Positions 17,574 through 27,120 of a stretch of DNA of 64,000 bases are shown one piece after another (the stretch's first letter is position 1; every line of letters begins with the position of its first letter). The notes below the pieces were generated by a model. That model was not told the DNA's origin and did no database searches. It was given only the letters and a program-made list of their open reading frames with translations. The translations under genes were made by a program, and so were the position numbers. The stretch covers positions 1 to 64,000 of the forward strand of contig NZ_MAYH01000001.1 in assembly GCF_001684975.1 (NCBI RefSeq). The letters run 5' to 3'. Origin of the DNA: Chryseobacterium artocarpi. Lineage in GTDB: Bacteria; Bacteroidota; Bacteroidia; Flavobacteriales; Weeksellaceae.

Positions 17574-17726
17574 TTAACAGGTTGGGTTATTTGAATGTTC
17601 CCAATCCCACTCTCTGCAGCATCTGGCTCTAGCATCCCAGTTGTTGCAGCCTATTGGGACTACAGGAATATTTCCTCCATTAATTGTTTTTAATTCTCTT
17701 TTTTCTAATTTTCTTAGATTTTTCAT
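17574..17726 (-). CDS. Double-glycine-leader peptide (bacteriocin-like)
   Basis: A 50-codon gene on the minus strand encodes the leader MKNLRKLEKRELKTINGG followed by a 32-residue core. The core starts NIPVVPIGCNNW, contains an adjacent CC pair and ends in NNPTC (four Cys in all). The leader has the pattern of ComC/bacteriocin-type leaders cut after Gly-Gly by C39-peptidase ABC transporters, and similar small peptides are common in Chryseobacterium. The core is rich in Trp, Asn and Cys, so disulfides or other modification are possible. No transporter or modification enzyme is adjacent; the gene converges on menC with an eight-base gap. Secretion and bioactivity are inference. Confidence 0.7.
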   Translation of the reverse strand: MKNLRKLEKRELKTINGGNIPVVPIGCNNWDARARCCREWDWEHSNNPTC

Positions 17727-18213
17727 GATATAATATTTTGATGGGTTGATGAGTAAATATCGATATATTTTTTTAATTATACAATTTTAATAGTGTTTAT
17801 GTTGTTGATATTGTGTTTGATATGTTCTTTTTGTAATTGAATGTGTGCTCAGAAATCATAAATTTAAAAATCTGAAAGTCTAAAAAATGTATTTAATTGA
17901 TGAAGGTCATGAAAAGAAATCCCTGCAGTTATTGTAGGAATTTTTAATGGTATTTCGGGAGTGTTAAAGGATAAAGTAATTGTAGGGTCGGATATTAATA
18001 GTTTTATAAGTTGTTGTTTTATTTTAAATCACATCTTTTACGAAAATGGTCTTCTTTATATATTCTAGGATATAAGAAAACTTTTTTTTAATCTTTTTCA
18101 TGATAAAAAAATTGTAATTCCCTGTTATTTGAGTTGGCAATCTTTATGCCATTTCTCAGGCTTGTTGTAACTTTAACATACGGTTCATTTTATAGTATTT
18201 TTTTAATGTATCA
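17727..18213. other. 487-base gap without a supported gene
   Basis: This stretch lies upstream of the small peptide gene and downstream of the minus-strand hydrolase gene. It must contain the peptide promoter, but I see no clear TAnnTTTG box in the expected place. Short plus-strand frames (for example near 17900) are too short and lack support. Confidence 0.45.
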
Positions 18214-19344
18214 TTAAGAAATAATTGTGAAAATATTTTCGTTATTCTTTATTCTATTGGTGATAAGATTCCGATCTATTCCATATAAATTTTGAAAAAT
18301 ATCGTTTTGTACCTGAGAACTGGAAAGATATCCCCAATGGTTTCCGATATCAAATTTTAATCCGGTTAGGATATCATCCTTTACAAAAGTACAATCGATG
18401 ATAGATACAATATCTTTGTAAGGATCAAGGTTGCTGGGACCGTTTTTACCTAAACGTGGTGTAAGAATATTTTTGGTAAACTGGGAAATTCCCAGAATTG
18501 TATCCTGTCTGTTCAGATAAATAGAAACCCTATTGGCAAGCAAAGGAAGTTTATTAAATGACTCTTCCGAATCTTCAAAAACTTTATAAGTGACATCCGC
18601 ATTGAGAAGTATTACCTGATCAATTACTCTTAGAATATTCTCTCTCTTAAGACTGTACAACATGCTTTGCAAAACCCTGTTTCCCATAGAATGAGCCATG
18701 ATGTGAATCCTTTGGTTGCATGGAATAAGATCCCGATTGGAAAAAATATCCTTTAAAAATTGGGTATAGAAGTAAAATAATCTTAATAAGGAAGTTCCGG
18801 AATTGATGCTTGAAGCCTTATCATCAAAATACGTCAAAGGTACAATACTGCTTGAAGCAGGCCAGCTTACGAATAAAATATGTTCTACCGGAGATGCCGG
18901 ATTATCAATGAATAATTTTTTAAGATCAATGATAGCCTTTAATTCATCATCAAAATCATAGGCATATCCATGAATAAATATCATTACATCACTTCTGTCT
19001 TTCGTGCCGGACATGTTTTTATACAGCTCATAAAACATTCTTTGAGTGCCCCCAAGATTATTAGCAGTAAGTGTTGATTTTTTTATTCCTTTTTCACTCA
19101 GAAGAACTTCAAGAACTTCTTCATAGCCTTGTTTTTCCGGCTCTGAGAAGAGTCTGTAATCTAAGATATTTCTGTTAGTATAATTTTTTGCTTTTCTGGC
19201 TTGTGCAGTGGGTTCTTTATAATGCTCAAAATCACATTTTGCAATCCTGAAATTAGGGATTGAATATTCATCATTGGAAAAAGAATCTACTTTTTCGCCT
19301 TTATGACGTATAATTTTCCGATTGCTTAAGATATAAACAGCCAT
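18214..19344 (-). CDS. Alpha/beta hydrolase (DUF900-like)
   Basis: The 376-residue protein has an alpha/beta hydrolase core. The first strand and oxyanion region are VMIFIHGYAYDFDDEL (about residues 138-153), and the nucleophile elbow is IMAHSMGNRVLQSML (about 216-230), with Ser in HSMGN. The elbow and the DDxA-rich helix after it resemble the DUF900 group of lipase/esterase-like proteins of unknown substrate. No signal peptide is seen, so it is cytoplasmic or exported by another route. It stands alone, divergent from glnS. Confidence 0.8.
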   Translation of the reverse strand: MAVYILSNRKIIRHKGEKVDSFSNDEYSIPNFRIAKCDFEHYKEPTAQARKAKNYTNRNILDYRLFSEPEKQGYEEVLEVLLSEKGIKKSTLTANNLGGTQRMFYELYKNMSGTKDRSDVMIFIHGYAYDFDDELKAIIDLKKLFIDNPASPVEHILFVSWPASSSIVPLTYFDDKASSINSGTSLLRLFYFYTQFLKDIFSNRDLIPCNQRIHIMAHSMGNRVLQSMLYSLKRENILRVIDQVILLNADVTYKVFEDSEESFNKLPLLANRVSIYLNRQDTILGISQFTKNILTPRLGKNGPSNLDPYKDIVSIIDCTFVKDDILTGLKFDIGNHWGYLSSSQVQNDIFQNLYGIDRNLITNRIKNNENIFTIIS

Positions 19345-19454
19345 ATGGAATAATTTGGTAGGATGGTTTTAGTTTTTATAAAATTAATTAAAATTCCTGA
19401 ATCACAATACATTGTCTGTTAAAATTAACATTTTTAAAAACACTTATTTTTCCG

Positions 19455-19462
19455 TAACTTTG
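19455..19462 (+). promoter_or_regulatory. -7 box of the glnS promoter
   Basis: TAACTTTG matches TAnnTTTG and lies 37 bases before the chosen glnS start, giving a leader of about 30 bases. Confidence 0.6.
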
Positions 19463-19498
19463 TGCCACTTTTTTTGCTATAAAACAAAAGCTAATTTA

Positions 19499-21172
19499 AT
19501 GGAAGAAGAAAAAAAATCACTCAATTTTATTGAGCAAATTATTGAAGATGATCTGGCAAACGGTTTGAATAAAGATCAGATCCGTTTCCGTTTTCCGCCT
19601 GAACCAAACGGTTACCTGCATGTAGGGCATACAAAAGCTATCTGCATCAACTTCGGTTTGGGTGAAAAATACAACGCTCCTGTAAACCTTCGTTTCGACG
19701 ATACGAACCCTGAAAAAGAAGAACAGGAATTCGTAGATTCTATCATGAAAGATGTTGAATGGTTAGGTTTCAAATGGGATAAAGTTTTGTACGCATCCGA
19801 TTACTTCCAGCAGCTTTACGATTGGGCAGTACAATTGATCAAAGAAGGAAAAGCATATGTAGATGAACAACCTTCTGAAGTGATTACCGAGCAGAGAAAG
19901 AATCCTACAGAGCCAGGAATTGAATCTCCATATAGAAACCGTCCTGTAGAAGAATCTTTAGATTTATTCGAAAGGATGAAAAACGGAGAATTTGAAAGCG
20001 GTTCAATGTCTCTTCGTGCAAAAATCGATATGGTTTCGCCTAACATGAATATGCGTGACCCTGTTATGTACAGAATTCTAAATAAGCCTCACCACAGAAC
20101 AGGTACAGCTTGGAAAATTTATCCAATGTACGATTGGGCTCATGGTGAATCTGATTATATAGAGCAAATTTCACATTCGCTTTGTTCTTTGGAGTTTGAA
20201 AACCACAGACCATTGTACAACTGGTATTTAGATCAGGTTTATGAAGAAGGGAAGGTTAAAAACAAGCAAAGAGAATTTGCAAGGATGAACGTTTCCTACA
20301 TGATTACTTCTAAAAGAAAGCTGCAAAGATTGGTAGCTGAAGGCGTAGTAACAGGATGGGATGACCCAAGAATGCCTACTATCTCCGGGATGAGAAGAAA
20401 AGGTTTCACACCGACGGCTATCAGAAACTTTATTGATAAAGTAGGGGTGGCAAAGAGAGAAAACCTGATCGAAATTCAGTTGCTTGATTTCTGCGTACGT
20501 GAAGATCTTAATAAGGTAGCGAAACGTGTGATGACAGTAGTAGATCCTGTAAAATTAGTGATTGAAAACTATCCTGAAGATAAAGAGGAATGGGTAGAAA
20601 CTGAAAACAATCCTGAACAGGAAAATGCAGGAACAAGAGAAATTCCTTTCTCAAGAGAATTATATATTGAACGTGAAGACTTCAAAGAAGAGGCAAACAA
20701 TAAATTCTTCAGATTAAAATTAGGAGGAGAAGTTCGTTTAAAATCTGCATACATCATCAAAGCTGAAAGAGTAGAGAAAGATGAAAATGGAGAAATCACT
20801 ACCATTTATGCTACTTACGATGAGAAGAGTAAATCAGGAAGTGGAACAGAAGAAAGTTTAAGAAAAGTAAAAGGAACACTTCATTGGGTATCTGCAAAAC
20901 ATGCAATTCCTGTTGAAGTAAGAATTTACAACCAACTATTCACTGTTGAGCAGCCTGATGCTGAAAAAGATGTAGACTTCTTAAACTTCATCAATCCTGA
21001 ATCTGTAACAACTGTTCAAGGGTTTGCTGAGCCAAGTCTTAAAGATGTAGCAGTAGGAGAGCCACTTCAGTTCCAGAGAATCGGATACTTTACAAAAGAT
21101 CAGGATTCTACGGATGCTACGTTGGTATTTAACCGTACGGTAACTTTAAAAGATTCTTATAAGCCTGAATAA
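19499..21172 (+). CDS. glnS: Glutaminyl-tRNA synthetase
   Basis: The product is a class I synthetase of about 557 residues. RFPPEPNGYLHVGHTKAI holds the HIGH-type motif (HVGH, about residues 35-38), LRFDDTNPEKE is the glutamyl/glutaminyl signature, and the KMSKS loop appears as MITSKRKL (about 265). The SGMRRKGFTPTAI segment and the C-terminal beta-barrel anticodon domain are typical of GlnRS rather than GltX. I start at the ATG at 19499, just before EEEKKSLNFIEQ, because the upstream frame crosses the promoter. It charges tRNA-Gln in the cytoplasm. It is transcribed alone and ends at a strong terminator. Confidence 0.96.
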   Translation: MEEEKKSLNFIEQIIEDDLANGLNKDQIRFRFPPEPNGYLHVGHTKAICINFGLGEKYNAPVNLRFDDTNPEKEEQEFVDSIMKDVEWLGFKWDKVLYASDYFQQLYDWAVQLIKEGKAYVDEQPSEVITEQRKNPTEPGIESPYRNRPVEESLDLFERMKNGEFESGSMSLRAKIDMVSPNMNMRDPVMYRILNKPHHRTGTAWKIYPMYDWAHGESDYIEQISHSLCSLEFENHRPLYNWYLDQVYEEGKVKNKQREFARMNVSYMITSKRKLQRLVAEGVVTGWDDPRMPTISGMRRKGFTPTAIRNFIDKVGVAKRENLIEIQLLDFCVREDLNKVAKRVMTVVDPVKLVIENYPEDKEEWVETENNPEQENAGTREIPFSRELYIEREDFKEEANNKFFRLKLGGEVRLKSAYIIKAERVEKDENGEITTIYATYDEKSKSGSGTEESLRKVKGTLHWVSAKHAIPVEVRIYNQLFTVEQPDAEKDVDFLNFINPESVTTVQGFAEPSLKDVAVGEPLQFQRIGYFTKDQDSTDATLVFNRTVTLKDSYKPE

Positions 21173-21191
21173 TCTCAGGAATCTATAAAAC

Positions 21192-21230
21192 AAAAACAGG
21201 ACTTAGAAATAAGTCCTGTTTTTTATTTTT
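21192..21230 (+). terminator. Terminator of glnS
   Basis: AAAAACAGGACTT and AAGTCCTGTTTTTT pair around a six-base loop and run into a T tract, 20 bases past the glnS stop. Confidence 0.88.
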
Positions 21231-21231
21231 A

Positions 21232-21271
21232 GCCACGAATGCTCGAATTATTGTATTTATGCATTCGTGGC
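21232..21271. repeat. Palindromic repeat GCCACGAATGC/GCATTCGTGGC
   Basis: Eleven-base perfect inverted arms enclose an 18-base AT-rich loop. Palindromes of this GCCACGAAT type are, to my knowledge, found in many flavobacterial intergenic regions, so it may be a dispersed element. It may also act as the terminator of the oleate hydratase gene. Confidence 0.6.
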
Positions 21272-21317
21272 GATAAAAAAATGCATTTTTATATTTGAGT
21301 AGAGTTCAATATACTCT

Positions 21318-23261
21318 TTAGCCTTTCACTCCTTTAATCCAATCTTGGAATTTTCCAACCTGTTCCATGAAGAAAGATTCGTGTTGTTCTTCTTTTTCTT
21401 CAGGACGGTCAACCAATATATGCTCAAAGTAAGTGTTTTTCAGGACTTTTCTTAAGATTCCTTCTCCAAGGAAAGGTTTATAATCATTAAGAGCCTGCGT
21501 TGCTTTTAATAGATGTCTGATGTCATACTGCAATGGATTAATATCCGGAACCTGTTTGTTGAGGTTAAGAAGATTGTAAACTGCTATTCTTGCTGTTCTT
21601 ACTGAGCTTTCCATAGTGAAGACAACGTCATTATTGGTTTCTACGAATTGTCCTACCAATCCTAAATTGGTACATCCTTCAGGAACTACTCTCGGACGGT
21701 CACCTTTAGCTCTCGGCATAAACATAGACGTAATATAAGGCATAAACGCTGTACGAACGATCGTATTTTCTATAACATTATCAAGCTGATCGGTTAATCT
21801 AAGATGATGGCATAATTCTGCAAGAATCTCGTTTCCGGTACATGCAGGCATTGCTTTTTTGATATAATTTCCTTCTTTGTCCATTAATAAGGCATAAACC
21901 CATACTACAAGAATATCATCAGGCTGAGTGGGATAATGCGGTTGTCTGTTACAAGTAAAACTCATTACCCAGTTGGAATCTGTAATGGTAATAATACCTC
22001 CAGTAGCTGTTTTCCCTGAATATGGATCGTTTACACATAGTTCTTTCAATTTTTCAGTAAAAGCAGATGGGCGGCACGTTAATGTTGCAGATTCCCATGA
22101 AGATTTTTCAATGTGGCTACAGAATTTTTCCGGTTTCCCGAAGACTTCAGATTTTGCAGCCAGATTTTTCCATAGTTTCCAGCCGGCACTTTGTCCTGCG
22201 TTGGAATTGTCGATAGTCACTTCAGGTACAGTATTATTATCTCCGTAGAAGGTACTTTCCGTCATGGAACCAGTGGTTACAATTACGTAATCTTCTTTTC
22301 CGATTGGAATTTTTACTTCTTTTCCGTTTTGTTCAGTGATAATTCCTTCAACGGTTTTTCCTTCGGTGTTGATATGGATGTCAAGGTCTTTTACCAAAGT
22401 ATCAAACTGTATTTGTACTCCTTTTTCAACAAGGAAATTTTTCAAAGGGGTTACAAAAGTATCATATTGATTGTATTTCGGGAATACAAGGCAAGAGAAA
22501 TCTTTCATTCCGTCGATGGCATGCAGGAATCTGTGCATATAAAGTTTTAATTCCAATAAACTATGCCAGTTTTCGAAGGCAAACATAGAACGCCAGAAGA
22601 ACCAGAAATTACTGTTAAGGAATGATTCTGCGAAATAATCTTCAATGGTAAGGTCATCAAGCTCTTCTTTTTTCTTCAACAGAAGTTTTACGATGGCAAG
22701 CTGATCTTTTTTCTCCAATCCGAATTTACTGAAATCTTTGATCTGTCCTTGGTTGTGAATCAATCTGGCTTTTGAATAATTTGGGTCATTGTCATTGATG
22801 AGACGATATTCATCCAATACGCTATATGGTGCAGGTAATTCCAGTGCAGGAATATCCTGAAACATATCCCAGAGATTTTCATAGGTCATATCCATTTCAC
22901 GTCCCCCTCTGATGATGTAGCCGTCTTTTGCGTTTCCGGCACCATCCAGAGAACCTCCTTCTACATTAAGCTGATCCAGAAAAATAATATTTTTACCAGG
23001 AACATGCCCGTCTCGAATGAAATAATAAGCGGCAGACATTCCGGCAATTCCGCTTCCTACAATGTATATTTTACTGTTTTCGTAAGATTGTAAGGGAATA
23101 CCTTTATTTCTCTGATAATTCCCGATCTGATCTGAAAAGGGCATTGTCTTTTCAGGGGTGTTAATCTGGACTTCTTTACTGGAATCCGGTTCGTGGTTTA
23201 CTTTTCCAAACTGCTCAGAAGCATTTAAAACTTTGTCGAATTTTGAATTGATCATACTCAT
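21318..23261 (-). CDS. ohyA: Oleate hydratase
   Basis: At 647 residues it matches the length of the Elizabethkingia meningoseptica oleate hydratase. The FAD-binding motif [16 protein letters not shown] is at about residues 65-80. [17 protein letters not shown] contains the Glu known to be catalytic in that enzyme, and [11 protein letters not shown] and [25 protein letters not shown] are characteristic blocks. The enzyme hydrates the cis-9 bond of oleic acid to 10-hydroxystearate, using FAD structurally, and is thought to detoxify unsaturated fatty acids. An AraC-type regulator gene lies 89 bases upstream on the same strand and may control it. Confidence 0.95.
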   Translation of the reverse strand: MSMINSKFDKVLNASEQFGKVNHEPDSSKEVQINTPEKTMPFSDQIGNYQRNKGIPLQSYENSKIYIVGSGIAGMSAAYYFIRDGHVPGKNIIFLDQLNVEGGSLDGAGNAKDGYIIRGGREMDMTYENLWDMFQDIPALELPAPYSVLDEYRLINDNDPNYSKARLIHNQGQIKDFSKFGLEKKDQLAIVKLLLKKKEELDDLTIEDYFAESFLNSNFWFFWRSMFAFENWHSLLELKLYMHRFLHAIDGMKDFSCLVFPKYNQYDTFVTPLKNFLVEKGVQIQFDTLVKDLDIHINTEGKTVEGIITEQNGKEVKIPIGKEDYVIVTTGSMTESTFYGDNNTVPEVTIDNSNAGQSAGWKLWKNLAAKSEVFGKPEKFCSHIEKSSWESATLTCRPSAFTEKLKELCVNDPYSGKTATGGIITITDSNWVMSFTCNRQPHYPTQPDDILVVWVYALLMDKEGNYIKKAMPACTGNEILAELCHHLRLTDQLDNVIENTIVRTAFMPYITSMFMPRAKGDRPRVVPEGCTNLGLVGQFVETNNDVVFTMESSVRTARIAVYNLLNLNKQVPDINPLQYDIRHLLKATQALNDYKPFLGEGILRKVLKNTYFEHILVDRPEEKEEQHESFFMEQVGKFQDWIKGVKG

Positions 23262-23350
23262 TTTGTAATGTTTTTAATTAACATTATAAAGGTACCTCTA
23301 TTCATAAAGCAATGCATATCCCGAATGTCGGAAAGAGTGTCCCCAAATTC

Positions 23351-24229
23351 CTAAGACTGAATATTCTCGTTGATTCTATATTCTGATGGAGAAATTGAAG
23401 TATGTTTTTTGAAAAAACGTCCGAATGCTGATGCTGAATTAAACTGAAGCTCAAAGGCTATTTCTGAAATGGTTAGTTCTGGGTTTCCAAGCATCACATA
23501 AGCTTCTTTTAAAAGGGCTTCATCAATGACTTCATGAGGTGTTTTTCCACTTGTTTTTTTGATGATTTCTATGAGATATTTGTTGGAAATACAAAGTTGG
23601 TCAGCATAAAACTGAACGGTTCTGTATTGTCGGATATTATCACGGATCAGCTTAGTGAATTTAAGATAAAGGTCTTTTTTTCCATCTTCTTTTTCTGAGC
23701 AGGTTTGATTTTTTCTTTCTATAATTTCTGCTGTTTCAAGAAGGAGGTTGAAAATAATGGTTCGGACAATTTCGTCTGTAAACTTTCCTTGTTTTCTGGA
23801 TTTCTTTTTAAGATAATCCAAAAGACTCTGAAGTAGTGTGGAATTTTTTTCTGTAGTTTTTACAATATTATAAGATCCTTTGGAGAAAAGATCCATTTTT
23901 TCAATGATGAAAGGATTAGATATATTTTTGATCAGAAAATTTTTATCAAAAAATAACAGCTTCATCATGAAGTCTTCGCTGGTATTCAGAAATTTTACAA
24001 TGGTGGAAGGTGCGGCTATGAGAAAGCTGTCTGCATTGATATTGTATTGGTGACGGTCTATTTCAATGTTTATTTCTCCAGCTGTACAGATGCATAAAGC
24101 GTAATAATCCATACGGAAAGGAGATTTAGGAAAGTCAAAAATGGGTTTTCCCGATGAAATATAATAGGATTGGTGACAATCAATGCTGTAAAAGGATAGG
24201 GTGTCATGTAAATTTTCGTAGGTTACCAT
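23351..24229 (-). CDS. AraC-family transcriptional regulator
   Basis: In this 292-residue protein the C-terminal ~100 residues form the AraC double helix-turn-helix: VQFYADQLCISNKYLIEIIKKTSGKTPHEVI, then LTISEIAFELQFNSASAFGRFFKKHTSISPSEYR. The N-terminal domain looks like a cupin-type sensor (YYALCICTAGEINIEIDRHQYNI). It precedes the oleate hydratase gene on the same strand, so regulation of that gene, perhaps by fatty acids, is a reasonable guess. The effector is unknown. Confidence 0.88.
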   Translation of the reverse strand: MVTYENLHDTLSFYSIDCHQSYYISSGKPIFDFPKSPFRMDYYALCICTAGEINIEIDRHQYNINADSFLIAAPSTIVKFLNTSEDFMMKLLFFDKNFLIKNISNPFIIEKMDLFSKGSYNIVKTTEKNSTLLQSLLDYLKKKSRKQGKFTDEIVRTIIFNLLLETAEIIERKNQTCSEKEDGKKDLYLKFTKLIRDNIRQYRTVQFYADQLCISNKYLIEIIKKTSGKTPHEVIDEALLKEAYVMLGNPELTISEIAFELQFNSASAFGRFFKKHTSISPSEYRINENIQS

Positions 24230-24443
24230 TTTTTTTGTGATTCGAGCGAATTTTTTATGTGTGTTTTGTTGGAAAGTAAGATTAAAAATCTTGTTATTAC
24301 TGCAATTTACGAATTTTATAAAATTTTTTAGCCTTTATATATCAAAAAAAATCACTTTTATAGGATACAGATGATCGGATATTTTTATGGGTTGTATTTA
24401 TAATAAAAAAGTGTTTAAATAAGGGTTTAGGGCTATTTTTATC

Positions 24444-24451
24444 TACCTTTG
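24444..24451 (+). promoter_or_regulatory. -7 box of the MFS transporter promoter
   Basis: TACCTTTG matches TAnnTTTG and lies about 30 bases before the GTG start of the MFS gene. Confidence 0.55.
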
Positions 24452-24481
24452 CATTTTTAAATTCCCCCACCAAATATTATT

Positions 24482-25717
24482 GTGAAACTAATCAATTTAT
24501 ACACGAGTTCTTTCAAGGGACTCTCGCAGGAGAGTTGGATGCTGGCGTTGGTAATGCTCATCAACAGGGCAGGTTCTATGGTACTTCCTTTTTTGGGAGT
24601 TTATATGACGAATCATTTACATTTTAGTATTGAAAATTCCGGGATTGTGCTGAGCTTTTTCGGGATCGGATCGGTCATAGGGTCTTGGTTTGGCGGAATG
24701 GTCACGGATAAGATCGGTGAATATAAGGTTCAGAGTCTTAGTTTATTATTAAGTGTACCTTTATTCTGTATGATTCCTTTTTTTAAAACAGAGGCAGGAT
24801 TGGCTGGAATTATTTTGATTCAGAGTATTGTGAGTGAGACTTTCCGTCCGGCAAACTCTGTGGCAATTACAAAATATGCAAAGCCTGAGAATATTACCAG
24901 AGCTTTTTCACTGAACAGAATGGCAGTAAACCTTGGATTTTCCATAGGTCCTGCGTTGGGAGGTATTTTGTCTGCTATTTCTTATGAATTCCTTTTTTAC
25001 AGTAATGCGTTGGCGGCTTTTCTGGCTGGGCTGATGTATATCTGGTTCTTCAGAGGACGTGCGAAACGTGCTAAGCTGGAAGCGAAAAAGGTAAAAGAAG
25101 CCATTGTTATTAAAAAGGAAAATTCTCCATACCAAGACAATAAGTTTTTAATTTTCTGTGCATTATGCATGCTGTTTTCTATGTGTTTCTTCCAGTTATT
25201 CAGTACGTTGACGATCTTTTATAAGGATACGGCACATCTGAGTCAGCAGAATATCGGATATATTTTAGGATACAGCGGCTTTTTGATCGTATTGCTTGAA
25301 ATGGGGTTTGTACAGCTTGCTGAGAAGTATTTTACGCTTGCTTTTACGATGTTGATAGGAACTTTTCTTTGTGGATTGTCCTATGCAATGTTAGCATTTG
25401 ATTATAGTATGGTGATGCTGTTGGTTTCTATGACTCTTCTTTGTATCGGAGAGATCTGGACGCTTCCTTTTATGGCAACAATTACAGCTTTACGTTCCGG
25501 AGAAAATAATAAAGGAGCTTATATGGGACTGAACGGGATGTCTTTTTCTATTGCTTTTATCATTACGCCTTATGTAGGAACCCTGATTGCCGATAAACTT
25601 GGATTCAATACGCTTTGGATTGGAACAGGAGTGCTTGCCGTGGCTATTGCGGTAGCTTTTTATTTTGTGATTCCATGGATGCTTAAAGAAAAGAATAAAG
25701 TAGAAGAGGAAATGTAA
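24482..25717 (+). CDS. MFS transporter
   Basis: The 411-residue protein has about twelve hydrophobic segments and the major facilitator signature GGMVTDKIGEYKVQ in the loop after the second segment (about residues 72-85). A second-half repeat follows a hydrophilic central loop rich in Lys (about 195-215). The start is a GTG, shortly after a good -7 box; no nearer ATG fits. It is likely an efflux or uptake carrier of the inner membrane, with unknown substrate. It is transcribed alone and converges on the T6SS cargo locus. Confidence 0.88.
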   Translation: MKLINLYTSSFKGLSQESWMLALVMLINRAGSMVLPFLGVYMTNHLHFSIENSGIVLSFFGIGSVIGSWFGGMVTDKIGEYKVQSLSLLLSVPLFCMIPFFKTEAGLAGIILIQSIVSETFRPANSVAITKYAKPENITRAFSLNRMAVNLGFSIGPALGGILSAISYEFLFYSNALAAFLAGLMYIWFFRGRAKRAKLEAKKVKEAIVIKKENSPYQDNKFLIFCALCMLFSMCFFQLFSTLTIFYKDTAHLSQQNIGYILGYSGFLIVLLEMGFVQLAEKYFTLAFTMLIGTFLCGLSYAMLAFDYSMVMLLVSMTLLCIGEIWTLPFMATITALRSGENNKGAYMGLNGMSFSIAFIITPYVGTLIADKLGFNTLWIGTGVLAVAIAVAFYFVIPWMLKEKNKVEEEM

Positions 25718-25752
25718 AAAACGATTAAATATTTAATTTAGATAATAAAAAT

Positions 25753-25783
25753 AAACCCAGCTATATAATTATGGCTGGGTTTT
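25753..25783. terminator. Bidirectional terminator
   Basis: AAACCCAGC and GCTGGGTTT pair around a 12-base AT-rich loop, with T tracts on both strands. It separates the MFS gene from the last gene of the minus-strand T6SS locus. Confidence 0.85.
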
Positions 25784-25800
25784 ATTTGTTTAGAATTTAA

Positions 25801-26313
25801 TTAAATTCCTTTGTCTCTGTTGTAGATATCGACTACGGTTCTGTTGTGTCTGTCATAAACCATTTCCCACTTCAGATTTGTTGTTTTTTCAGGCTTCCAT
25901 TGTTCAGTTGTGATGATGGTGCCAGCTTTTTTTACTTCTGTTCTTTTAATAAGAGTTCCTTTTCTTCGATTGATATCTACTTTCTGTACATTTTTAAGAT
26001 GCACTATAGCATGATCTATAAAGTTTGAAAAATCACGGTTCCATTCATCAGAAATCCTGATTTTTCTATTGTTTTTATTTTTAAGTCGGAAAGTGAGTCT
26101 GTTCAGCCACCATGCATTTTCTTTTAGCTTGATTACAGGTGGCTTATTGAGATAAATAATAAATTCAGAATGATCATGATAAATGGTTTCCGGACCAAAA
26201 ATAATAGTGTCTATAGAGTTCCATGATACAAAATGAGTTTCATCCAAAACAGGAATATCTAAAGTATATCCTTCCTGATTAAATGTCATTGTTTTTAGTT
26301 TGTCATCACTCAT
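25801..26313 (-). CDS. Hypothetical protein related to the membrane protein at 27121 (possible immunity protein)
   Basis: This is a 170-residue soluble protein of unknown family. Residues ~20-110 align by eye with the cytoplasmic part of the protein encoded at 27121-27840. Both have a WN-x-(I/V)-(D/E)-x-I block, then F-x-x-x-IYL/IFL-x-x-P and a W-x-N-x-L block, in the same order and spacing. The last 50 residues are basic and unique (EVKKAGTIITTEQWKPEK). It is the last gene of the T6SS cargo locus, 27 bases after the 258-residue gene. A role as immunity protein or adaptor for the cargo is inference from position and paralogy. Confidence 0.6.
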   Translation of the reverse strand: MSDDKLKTMTFNQEGYTLDIPVLDETHFVSWNSIDTIIFGPETIYHDHSEFIIYLNKPPVIKLKENAWWLNRLTFRLKNKNNRKIRISDEWNRDFSNFIDHAIVHLKNVQKVDINRRKGTLIKRTEVKKAGTIITTEQWKPEKTTNLKWEMVYDRHNRTVVDIYNRDKGI

Positions 26314-26340
26314 TTTTCTAATATTTCAGATTGAGAAGTA

Positions 26341-27117
26341 CTATCTTATAACCTCAAGAGGAGCGCCTTCTTTCTTCCTGTGAAAAAATAAAATCAGGCT
26401 TATTCCTAATCCATTTTCATCTTTAACTTTTGGATCAAAGGTAAACCCGGGAAGTTCTGTAGGGAGCTTAACGCTAGCAAGCTTTCCGTCTGCATAAAGA
26501 ACCAATTGGTAAAGATCTTTAGGTAAAGCTGTTAAGTTTTTAAATTTTGAATGGAAAACTTCTGGAGTATTTTCCTGATATTCGGTGTAATAAGCGGTGG
26601 CAAATTCCTTTTCTCTTTCACCATATATTACATTGTATTCTTTGATGTCAGATGAGGTATACACGTTCAAAAGCTTTGAGTTCCATTGAAGTATTTCAGC
26701 TAAAAGTTTTTTTTCGTCTTCTTTTTTTAAGTCAACTGAAGCTTTCCAACCTGTATTTTTATAAGGAACTGTTGCGGTAAAAGGACCTTTTTGAATAAAG
26801 AAAGGTAATTCCGCTTTGTTTGGAATGTTTACCTCTTTTTTCTCCAATACTTCGATTCTTTCACTTCCTGATTCACTGATGGCATGAATTCCAATTTCCA
26901 GCTGGGCTTTCTCAAAAAGGGTATCATGATCTTTATAAGGCAATACTTTTACCTCAAAAGATTGAATTCCACTGTCCAGAATATATTGATTGATGGGCCA
27001 GTCAACCCAGATACTGCCGTTTTCTTCATAGTGAGAAAAAACCAAAACATCATTGATTGTTAATTCAACCAGGCAGTAAAAAGCTTTTATTTCAAAATTG
27101 TAGATAGGATTGTTCAT
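26341..27117 (-). CDS. Hypothetical protein of the T6SS cargo locus
   Basis: This 258-residue protein of unknown family lacks a signal peptide and membrane segments. The N-terminal ~100 residues look like a beta-sandwich (AFYCLVELTINDVLVF, WVDWPINQYIL, FEVKVLPY); the rest has mixed helix and strand and ends LILFFHRKKEGAPLEVIR. It sits three bases after the two-TM protein gene, so they are translated together. An adaptor, chaperone or immunity role for the neighbouring 734-residue protein is possible; nothing in the sequence decides between them. Confidence 0.6.
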   Translation of the reverse strand: MNNPIYNFEIKAFYCLVELTINDVLVFSHYEENGSIWVDWPINQYILDSGIQSFEVKVLPYKDHDTLFEKAQLEIGIHAISESGSERIEVLEKKEVNIPNKAELPFFIQKGPFTATVPYKNTGWKASVDLKKEDEKKLLAEILQWNSKLLNVYTSSDIKEYNVIYGEREKEFATAYYTEYQENTPEVFHSKFKNLTALPKDLYQLVLYADGKLASVKLPTELPGFTFDPKVKDENGLGISLILFFHRKKEGAPLEVIR

Positions 27118-27120
27118 GGT

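Noticed and set aside
17880..17950. Very short plus-strand frame starting MKVMKRNPC
   Set aside because: Only about 14 codons, no leader motif and no ribosome-binding site.
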